Shown: piece after piece, positions 1 to 5,387 of the stretch
Layout: each line of letters starts with the position of its first letter
Numbering within the stretch: the first letter of the stretch is position 1
Assembly: GCA_016302015.1 (NCBI GenBank)
Contig: JAEDOJ010000100.1
Span: forward strand, 1 to 5,993
Direction of reading: 5' to 3'
Source of the DNA: Oscillospiraceae bacterium
GTDB taxonomy: Bacteria; Bacillota_A; Clostridia; Oscillospirales; Oscillospiraceae
DNA length: 5,993 nucleotides
Notes under the pieces: generated by a model
Told to the model about the DNA's origin: nothing
The model's input: only the letters and a program-made list of their open reading frames with translations
Databases searched by the model: none
Translations under genes and position numbers: made by a program

Positions 1-890
1 TCAGCCAGCTCCCAGATCTTGCCCACGGGGTCCTTGAAGGCGCCGTCGCCGTAGATCATGGCCTCAATCTGCTTGCCGGAGGCTTCGCTGAGCAGCTTGC
101 TCAGACGCTCCGCCACCGCGGCGCAGTCTCTGGGGAAGAGTTTTACTGTGCCTTCGGTTGCCAGATTGGAGCCCAGCAGGCCGTATTCTGAATTGTAGCC
201 GCTGCCGGTCACAGAAGCGGTGAGCAGATCGTCCAGACCCAGAACCACCTTCCCTCCGGCAGCCTTCAGCAGACGCTTGCTGCGCTGTCTGGTGTGGATG
301 TCGCAGGTGATCACGGTGTCGGTGTAGTCCAGCAGGGTCTGAATCCGGTTGCCGAAGAGAATCTCCGCCTCCGCACCGGTGGAGCGGATCAGGTCGGAAT
401 AGAAATCAATATAGTCCACACCGGTGAAGGGGTGGAGAATTTTGCCGAATTTTTCCCGGAAGTCCGCAACGGTCAGAACATCGCTGTAGGGGTTCACACC
501 GGCTGCGTCCAGGCGATCCCAGTCTACCAGATGGTTGCCCACCTCGTCGGAAGGGTAGGACAAAAGCAGAACGATCTTCCGGCAGCCCATGGCAATGCCC
601 TTGAGCAGCATGGAAAAGCGGTTGCGGCTCAGAATGGGAAAAGCAACGCCTACCACGCCGCCGCCGGTTTTGCTGCGAACATCCGCAGCGATCTGCTCCA
701 CGGTGGCGTAGTTGCCCTGGGCGCGAGCCACCACGGATTCGGTCACGGCCACCACATCCCGATCCTGGGGATGGATTCCGGCCTCCTGCCATGCGTCGGT
801 CACCGCTTTCGCGGCAACGGCGGCGATATCATCATTTTGACGAATAATGGGAGCACGAATGCCCCGAACAACAGTACCCACAGTTCTCAT
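1..890 (-). CDS. CofE-like protein, coenzyme F420-0:L-glutamate ligase family (partial, C-terminus off left edge)
   Basis: The frame is open from ATG at 890 to the left edge, giving 296 visible residues and no stop. The N-terminal third resembles CofE: an Arg-Gly-Ile-Arg-Ala-Pro segment (residues 9-14), then a DD..A....A helix (20-30), then DVVAVTESVVARAQGN (45-60), which parallels the CofE 'GDVLVV..K.VSKAEGR' motif. A later segment YGDGAFKDP (280-288) may match the CofE 'DTxGRxxR' region. Between them lies a long insert (about 75-275) absent from short archaeal CofE, as I recall for the long Clostridial version. True CofE adds glutamates to F420-0 using GTP. No F420 biosynthesis partner is visible here, so the real substrate may differ. 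No signal peptide or membrane segment is seen, so it is probably cytosolic. The start is supported by an AAGGAG site eight bases upstream and by its own promoter. The family call is fairly firm, the reaction is not. Confidence 0.72.
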   Translation of the reverse strand, partial: MRTVGTVVRGIRAPIIRQNDDIAAVAAKAVTDAWQEAGIHPQDRDVVAVTESVVARAQGNYATVEQIAADVRSKTGGGVVGVAFPILSRNRFSMLLKGIAMGCRKIVLLLSYPSDEVGNHLVDWDRLDAAGVNPYSDVLTVADFREKFGKILHPFTGVDYIDFYSDLIRSTGAEAEILFGNRIQTLLDYTDTVITCDIHTRQRSKRLLKAAGGKVVLGLDDLLTASVTGSGYNSEYGLLGSNLATEGTVKLFPRDCAAVAERLSKLLSEASGKQIEAMIYGDGAFKDPVGKIWELA

Positions 891-897
891 AATCCAA

Positions 898-904
898 TCT
901 CCTT
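898..904 (-). promoter_or_regulatory. Ribosome binding site of the CofE-like gene
   Basis: On the minus strand this reads AAGGAGA, with AGGAG ending eight bases before the ATG at 890. It fixes the start of a gene whose other end is outside the window. Confidence 0.8.
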
Positions 905-941
905 CTGCCGCAACAGCCCTTGAACTCTGACGGCATAGCTT

Positions 942-970
942 ACTATACAGTATTTCCGGCCATAAGTAAA
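942..970 (-). promoter_or_regulatory. Sigma-A-type promoter for the CofE-like gene
   Basis: On the minus strand a -35 box TTTACT (965-970, four of six to TTGACA) and a -10 box TATAGT (942-947, five of six to TATAAT) are separated by exactly 17 bases. The upstream DNA is AT-rich in an otherwise GC-rich window. Transcription would start near 935, leaving a leader of about 45 bases. The promoter lies after the terminator of the upstream operon, so the gene is probably transcribed independently. The -10 overlaps an imperfect palindrome (941-952) that could be an operator. Confidence 0.65.
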
Positions 971-1015
971 ACATTAAAAATTTATGATGAATATAAGAAA
1001 GGCTAATGGGAAAAC

Positions 1016-1042
1016 TAAGAGGCTGCGTTTCGCAGCCTCTTA
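1016..1042 (-). terminator. Intrinsic terminator closing the four-gene operon
   Basis: The arms AAGAGGCTGCG (1017-1027) and CGCAGCCTCTT (1031-1041) are perfectly complementary around a three-base loop; T1016 and A1042 extend the stem to 12 bp. On the minus strand the stem is followed by TAGTTTTCCC, a short, interrupted T-run. It begins three bases beyond the stop codon of the amidohydrolase gene (1045-1047). The plus-strand side is also T-rich (TTATTTCATTTAT), so it could work both ways, although no plus-strand gene needs it. Confidence 0.85.
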
Positions 1043-1044
1043 TT

Positions 1045-2400
1045 TCATTTATATAAATATGTATCGCAGACCCGGCGGGCTTCTTCTGCCAGCACCGGCT
1101 CGTCCACGGACACCAGATGTCCCTGCTCCACGGTGACTCTGCCGTTGACCACGGTATAGTCCACCGCACCCCGGAGACCCACAGTGCCGAACACATTTTT
1201 GGGGTCGTAGACTGCGCCCACCAGCTCCAGACGGCGGGAATCCACCAAAAAGAAGTCGGCGCATTTTCCTACCTCAATGGAGCCGATATCCGTTCTGCCC
1301 AGCAGGGAAGCGGAGCCTCTGGTGGCCATTTTCAGCACATCATAGCCGCTGGGGGCTCTGGAGGAGGAGTTCAGACGATGGAGAAGGAAGCAAATCCGAA
1401 GCTCCTCCAGCAGATTGGAGCCGTCCTGAGAGGCGGAGCCGTCCACCGCCAGACCGACCCGCACGCCCCGCTCCAGCATATCCGGAATCCGGGCGATGCC
1501 GGAGGACAGCTTCATATTGGAAACCGGGCAGTGGGCCACGCCGGTGCCGGTCTGCGCCAGAAGGTCCAGTTCCCGGTCGTTGAAGTGAATGCCGTGGGCA
1601 TACCATACGTCCGAGCCGATCCATCCCAGACTTGCCATATAGTCCAGAGGCCGCAGCCCGCAGCGGTCGAGGGTGTAGTTTTCCTCGTCCCTGGTTTCGC
1701 ACAGATGGGTGTGGAGACGGACGCCGTACTGCCGTGCAAGAATGGCAGACTGCTTCAGCAGATTTGCGGAAACGGAGAAGGGAGAACAGGGCGCCAGAAC
1801 AATCTGACGCATGGAGCCAAAGGAAGGATCGTGATACTTCTCAATCAGTCTGGCGCTGTCCGCCATGATTTCGTCTACGGTCTGCACCACGCTGTCCGGG
1901 GGCAGACCCCCGTCCTTAACGGACAAATCCATGCTGCCCCGGGAGGAGACCATTCTCATCCCCAGAAGTCCGGCGGCATTGAGCTGTGCGCCGATCAAAT
2001 CCCCCGCATCGTGGGGAAAAACATAGTGATGATCAAAGCAGGTGGTGCAGCCGTTTTTCATCAGCTCCCCCAGCCCGGTGAGGGTGGAATAGTGGATTAC
2101 CTGTTCATCCAGATTTTTCCAAATTTCATAAAGGGTTCTGAGCCAGTCAAACAGCTCCATGTTCTGAACCTGGGGCAGGTTTCTGGAAAACTGCTGATAC
2201 AGATGGTGATGGGTGTTGATCAGGCCGGGATAGCAGAGGAAATGGGTGCCGTCGATCTCCCGGTCGGCCTTTTGGGGCAGATTTTTCCCAATGGCACGGA
2301 TGACGCCGTCCTCGCAGTACAGATCCACCTGCTTCGCCACGGTATCGTGGTCATCACAGGTGACAAGAGCGGACAGATTTCGGATGAGTAAGCCGGACAT
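1045..2400 (-). CDS. Amidohydrolase, probable 8-oxoguanine deaminase (451 aa)
   Basis: This is a full-length cytosolic amidohydrolase of the guanine/cytosine deaminase group. Metal-site and catalytic residues are all in place: HxH at His64/His66 (NTHHHLYQ), His232 and Glu235 in HTHLCE, His269 in WYAHGIHF, and Asp320 in AVDGSAS. Further landmarks are CFDHHYVFP (121-129), SRGSMDLS with DGGLPPDS (153-170), LAPCSPFSVS (202-211) and VAHCPVSNMKLSSGI (288-302). The SRGSMDLS..DGGLPPD stretch is what I associate with 8-oxoguanine deaminase, which hydrolyses 8-oxoguanine to urate and ammonia. Related hydrolases (AtzB-like, SsnA, guanine deaminase) share the fold, so the exact substrate is inferred. The N-terminal (1-56) and C-terminal (from about 370) segments form the usual composite beta-sandwich. 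The start has a strong AGGAGG site, the gene follows the GTPase-NYN gene by 14 bases, and it is the last gene before the terminator. Confidence 0.82.
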   Translation of the reverse strand: MSGLLIRNLSALVTCDDHDTVAKQVDLYCEDGVIRAIGKNLPQKADREIDGTHFLCYPGLINTHHHLYQQFSRNLPQVQNMELFDWLRTLYEIWKNLDEQVIHYSTLTGLGELMKNGCTTCFDHHYVFPHDAGDLIGAQLNAAGLLGMRMVSSRGSMDLSVKDGGLPPDSVVQTVDEIMADSARLIEKYHDPSFGSMRQIVLAPCSPFSVSANLLKQSAILARQYGVRLHTHLCETRDEENYTLDRCGLRPLDYMASLGWIGSDVWYAHGIHFNDRELDLLAQTGTGVAHCPVSNMKLSSGIARIPDMLERGVRVGLAVDGSASQDGSNLLEELRICFLLHRLNSSSRAPSGYDVLKMATRGSASLLGRTDIGSIEVGKCADFFLVDSRRLELVGAVYDPKNVFGTVGLRGAVDYTVVNGRVTVEQGHLVSVDEPVLAEEARRVCDTYLYK

Positions 2401-2406
2401 AAAGGT

Positions 2407-2413
2407 ACCTCCT
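2407..2413 (-). promoter_or_regulatory. Strong ribosome binding site of the deaminase gene
   Basis: On the minus strand this is AGGAGGT, a full anti-16S match, with AGGAGG seven bases before the ATG at 2400. It sits in the 14-base gap directly after the stop codon of the upstream gene (2415-2417), so there is no room for a separate promoter in the gap. It is the strongest such site in the window and may allow the deaminase to be translated more than its upstream neighbour. Confidence 0.88.
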
Positions 2414-2414
2414 G

Positions 2415-4997
2415 TCAGTGAATGGGAATGGAACGAAGGGGATTATTCTGAATGGAAGCCCGCTTGGCTTCCTCATGAAGCTGACGAATGACAACGGCGA
2501 TTTTTTCGTTGACCTGCTGGATTTCCGTTAAAAATTCCTTGGCGGAGACCCGCAGGACGCCGCTGCGCAGAGCGGAAAGCTGAATCAGGGCGTCGGAGGT
2601 GGCGACCCGCACGGAATAATTCCGACCGATTTGTCCCACAAGGGTTTCGATATAAAGGTCTGCGCTTTCGTTTTCTCTGGTGTAGACAACCTTCAGAGAA
2701 TTGTGTCTGGTTTTGGAGCCTGCGCCGCCCTTGACCCGGTAGCTGTCGAAGACAACCACCAGCTCACAGGGATGGTAGCCGCAATAGTTGCTGAGGATGT
2801 CCAGCAACCGCTCTCTTGCTCCCGCCAGATCGGTCTGCGCCTGCTCCCGCAGGCCGTCCCATGCAAAAATCATATTGTAGCCGTCCACGATCAGATATTC
2901 CTTCTTTTTGGGCGGCAGGGTGATTTCAGAAGCTTCCGCCTTGGGAACGGGACGATGCAAAACCCGCTTCTCCGGGCCGAATTCCCGCCGGATAATCTCC
3001 TGAAGGGCCTTTTCGTCCAGGTCCAGATTCCGGGTTTGCACCCGAACCGGAGGCGGAGCCTCCTCCTTCGGCGTCTGCAGCACGCTCTCCAGATGCATAT
3101 GAGAGAAAACCTGAGACCATTTTACGTTAAAACCACCGCCGTGGGCGCAAAAAACAGAATCCGGTGTGTTCTCTGTGTCCGCTTCCGGGTCGTAGGCGGC
3201 CTCTGCAATGACGGCTTCGGCATTGTGACAGGGGGCGTAGCCCTCCACCCGGCAGATCAGCTTCCCTCTGCCGTGGGTGTAGGACACCACCTGCGCCATA
3301 TAGTCCTGCATTTCCGCCACCGGGGCGGTGCCCTCCAGACGCATATTGCCCTGATCGTCCTCCGGGGAGGAAAACTCCCCGCCCATGGCACGGATGTCGT
3401 TGATGGCACGACCAATCTGCTCCGGGGGAACGGTTAATTCAAAATGATAATAGGGCTCCAGCAGAACGGTGTTCGCCTGCATCAGCCCCTGACGGACGGC
3501 ACGATAGGTGGCCTGACGGAAATCTCCGCCCTCCGTATGCTTTACATGGGCACGACCGGCGGCAAGACTGATTTTCATATCCGTGATGGGGGAGCCGGTG
3601 AGGACGCCCAGATGGGTCTTTTCCCCGAGATGGGTGAGAATCAGCCGCTGCCAGTTCCGATCCAGAGCGTCCTCGCTGCAAACGGAAGCAAATTGGAGAC
3701 CGCTGCCCCGGGGCAGAGGCTCCAAAACGAAATGCACCTCCGCATAGTGTCGCAGGGGCTCAAAATGCCCCACGCCCTCCACCGGTTCCAAAATCGTTTC
3801 CCGGTAGGAGACCCGTCCGCTGTCGATAACAACCTCCAGATCGTATCGCTCCCGGATGAGGCTTTCCAGCACCTCGATTTGAACCTGACCCATGAGCTGG
3901 GCGTGGATTTCCCGCAGGCGTTCGTCCCAGACGATGCGAAGCTGGGGCTCTTCCTCCTCCAGCTGCTTCAGCTTTTCCAGAGCGGGACGAACCTCCGTGC
4001 CCAGGGGCAGACGAAGGCGGTAAGACATCACGGGAGTCAGCAGGGGAGGCGGGGCGGCCTTGGCAGAGCCCAGACAGTCTCCCGCCACAAGACCGGAAAG
4101 CCCGGTCACGGCGCAGACGGTGCCGGAGGAAGCCTCCTCCACCTGGGTGAAATTCACCCCGGAGTAGAGACGAATCTGGCTGACCTTTTCCTCCAGCTCC
4201 ACGCCCTCCCCGGAGGTATATTTTAATGAGGTACGCACCCTCAGACTGCCGCCGGTGACCTTCAGGAAGGTCAGACGGTGACCCTGGGGGTCCCGGGCGA
4301 TCTTATAGACTCTTGCGCTGAAGTCCTCCGGGTAATACGGCTCGGCGGTGCAGTCCTCCAGAGCGGAAAGCAGGTCATCCACCCCTTCCAGCTTCAGGGC
4401 AGAGCCGAAAAGACAGGGGAACATCAGCTCCCGCTGAATCAGGTCTGTGAGTTGGGCGTGGGTGACCGTTCCGGTTTCCAGATACTGCTCCAGAACCGCC
4501 TCGTCGCACAGAGCGGCGGCTTCCTGATCCTCCAGCGCCATGCACTGGCTGCTTAAATGCGCCTTGACATCCCGCAGCAGCCTGTCCCGGTCCGCGCCGG
4601 GAAGATCCATCTTATTAAAGAAAAGAAAGGTAGGAATATGATACCGACGGAGCAACCGCCACAGGGTTTCCGTGTGTCCCTGAACGCTGTCGGTGCCGCT
4701 GATCACGAGGATGGCGTAATCCAGCACCTGCATGGTGCGCTCCGCCTCCGGAGAAAAATCCACATGACCGGGGGTGTCCAGCAGAGTGACGGAGAGGTTG
4801 GGGGTGGAGAACCGTGCCTGCTTGGAAAAAATGGTGATGCCCCGGCTGCGCTCCAGAGCAAAATGATCCAGAAAGGCGTCGCCATGATCCACCCTGCCCA
4901 GCCTTTTTACCTGACCGGTGCGATAGAGCAGGGCTTCGGAAAGGGTGGTCTTTCCGGCGTCCACCTGAGCGAAAATGCCAATGGTAATTTGCTTCAT
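2415..4997 (-). CDS. TetM/EF-G-like ribosomal GTPase fused to a C-terminal YacP/Rae1-like NYN domain (860 aa)
   Basis: The N-terminal GTPase has G1 AQVDAGKT (10-17), switch I ERSRGITI (49-56), G3 DTPGH with the catalytic-type His78 (74-78), G4 NKMD (128-131) and a G5 GSA (198-200). Domains II-V of the TetM/EF-G type follow to about residue 590. Tet(M) is about 640 residues; this protein continues through a linker (about 640-697) into an NYN/PIN-like domain (about 699-845). That domain has VDGYNMI (Asp705), VVFDSYRV (Asp751), YTRENESAD (Asp780) and VATSD (Asp802), the pattern of YacP/Rae1, which cuts mRNA in the ribosomal A site in Bacillus. The domain IV tip (479-494) lacks the Tyr-Ser-Pro-Val signature of Tet(M), so a drug resistance call is not supported. 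It starts three bases after gerW with a weak GGAAG site, implying translational coupling. The domains are certain; a role in ribosome surveillance or rescue is inference. Confidence 0.92.
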   Translation of the reverse strand: MKQITIGIFAQVDAGKTTLSEALLYRTGQVKRLGRVDHGDAFLDHFALERSRGITIFSKQARFSTPNLSVTLLDTPGHVDFSPEAERTMQVLDYAILVISGTDSVQGHTETLWRLLRRYHIPTFLFFNKMDLPGADRDRLLRDVKAHLSSQCMALEDQEAAALCDEAVLEQYLETGTVTHAQLTDLIQRELMFPCLFGSALKLEGVDDLLSALEDCTAEPYYPEDFSARVYKIARDPQGHRLTFLKVTGGSLRVRTSLKYTSGEGVELEEKVSQIRLYSGVNFTQVEEASSGTVCAVTGLSGLVAGDCLGSAKAAPPPLLTPVMSYRLRLPLGTEVRPALEKLKQLEEEEPQLRIVWDERLREIHAQLMGQVQIEVLESLIRERYDLEVVIDSGRVSYRETILEPVEGVGHFEPLRHYAEVHFVLEPLPRGSGLQFASVCSEDALDRNWQRLILTHLGEKTHLGVLTGSPITDMKISLAAGRAHVKHTEGGDFRQATYRAVRQGLMQANTVLLEPYYHFELTVPPEQIGRAINDIRAMGGEFSSPEDDQGNMRLEGTAPVAEMQDYMAQVVSYTHGRGKLICRVEGYAPCHNAEAVIAEAAYDPEADTENTPDSVFCAHGGGFNVKWSQVFSHMHLESVLQTPKEEAPPPVRVQTRNLDLDEKALQEIIRREFGPEKRVLHRPVPKAEASEITLPPKKKEYLIVDGYNMIFAWDGLREQAQTDLAGARERLLDILSNYCGYHPCELVVVFDSYRVKGGAGSKTRHNSLKVVYTRENESADLYIETLVGQIGRNYSVRVATSDALIQLSALRSGVLRVSAKEFLTEIQQVNEKIAVVIRQLHEEAKRASIQNNPLRSIPIH

Positions 4998-5000
4998 GGA

Positions 5001-5387
5001 TTATTCTTCCACGGCCTCTTCGGCGCTCTTGTCGTCCTTTTTGAATTTTTCCTGAAGCTGGGAAACCAGAGGAAGCAGAGCGCTGATGATGCCCTTCTTT
5101 TCGGTCTCCTCTTCGGAGACCCTCAGAACCTTCACCTCCGAGCCGCAGACGGCAAGGAAGGTCAGAGGAGTCTTGGTAATTTTTACACCGGCGCCGGCCA
5201 TGATGCCGTCCGCCTTTTTCTTTGCGGCAAGGTCAGAGCCGCCGCCGGTAAAGCCGCAGGACAGCTTGGCAACGGGGATCACGGTCACGTCGCCGATGAC
5301 GATGGGGGCTTCGGTGACAGACTGCTGTGCGGAAAGCTCCTTCGCCTGCTGGGCGGTGAATTCAAATACCTTCAAAAGCTCATTCAT
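5001..5387 (-). CDS. gerW: GerW family sporulation protein (YtfJ), 128 aa
   Basis: This is a small soluble protein of the GerW/YtfJ family, close to the usual length of about 130-150 residues. The core motifs are present: IGDVTVIPVAKLSCGFTGGGSD (31-52), the alanine/glycine-rich AGAGVKITKTPLTFLAV (64-80) and EVKVLRV (84-90), followed by a hydrophobic and then strongly charged C-terminal tail (99-128). In Bacillus subtilis the family member is made during sporulation and is needed for normal germination responses; its biochemistry is not established. The start at 5387 overlaps the upstream DUF2953 stop in an ATGA (5384-5387), with AGAAGG nine bases upstream at 5397-5402. The DUF2953-gerW pair is a conserved arrangement in spore formers, which supports both calls. 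I see no signal peptide. Confidence 0.92.
   Translation of the reverse strand: MNELLKVFEFTAQQAKELSAQQSVTEAPIVIGDVTVIPVAKLSCGFTGGGSDLAAKKKADGIMAGAGVKITKTPLTFLAVCGSEVKVLRVSEEETEKKGIISALLPLVSQLQEKFKKDDKSAEEAVEE
5006..5010 (-). promoter_or_regulatory. Weak ribosome binding site of the GTPase-NYN gene, inside the gerW 3' end
   Basis: On the minus strand this is GGAAG, eight bases before the ATG at 4997, lying within the last codons of gerW. The poor match and the three-base gap between gerW's stop (5001-5003) and this start suggest re-initiation by ribosomes finishing gerW. The start is also fixed by homology: MKQITIGIFAQVDAGKT begins just as Tet(M) and EF-G proteins do. Confidence 0.6.
5384..5387 (-). 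promoter_or_regulatory. ATGA stop-start overlap coupling DUF2953 and gerW
   Basis: On the minus strand the bases read ATGA: the gerW start codon ATG overlaps the TGA stop of the DUF2953 gene. Such overlaps usually mean translational coupling. An AGAAGG site at 5397-5402, nine bases from the ATG, is moderate in strength. Confidence 0.85.

Larger units (their letters stand above)
891..1044. other. Intergenic region between the deaminase operon and the CofE-like gene
   Basis: This is the only gap of any length in the window. From high to low coordinates it holds the hairpin terminator, an AT-rich stretch (about 961-1015), a sigma-A-type promoter with an overlapping imperfect palindrome, and the leader and ribosome binding site of the CofE-like gene. 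I see no small gene, riboswitch or other stable RNA fold in it. Confidence 0.7.

Noticed and set aside
294..923. Plus-strand open frame of 209 codons opposite the CofE-like gene
   Set aside because: The opposite strand carries a coherent CofE-like protein with promoter and ribosome binding site; this frame is its shadow.
920..946. Plus-strand promoter-like TTGAAC with a TACTAT-like -10
   Set aside because: The spacing is short (15 bases), the -10 is poor, and no plus-strand gene lies downstream.
1117..2391. Plus-strand open frame of 424 codons opposite the deaminase gene
   Set aside because: It is a shadow of a well-conserved gene in GC-rich DNA; its translation is rich in Gly, Gln and His with no recognisable motif, and no ribosome binding site was evident.
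2631..4226. Two plus-strand open frames of about 260 codons each opposite the GTPase-NYN gene
   Set aside because: Both are antisense to strongly conserved domains and show no motifs of their own.
2415..4997. Tetracycline resistance gene (tetM/tetO/tetW type)
   Set aside because: The overall fold is related, but the tip loop lacks the Tet(M) residues, an NYN domain is fused, and the gene sits in a housekeeping-like sporulation operon with no mobile element nearby.
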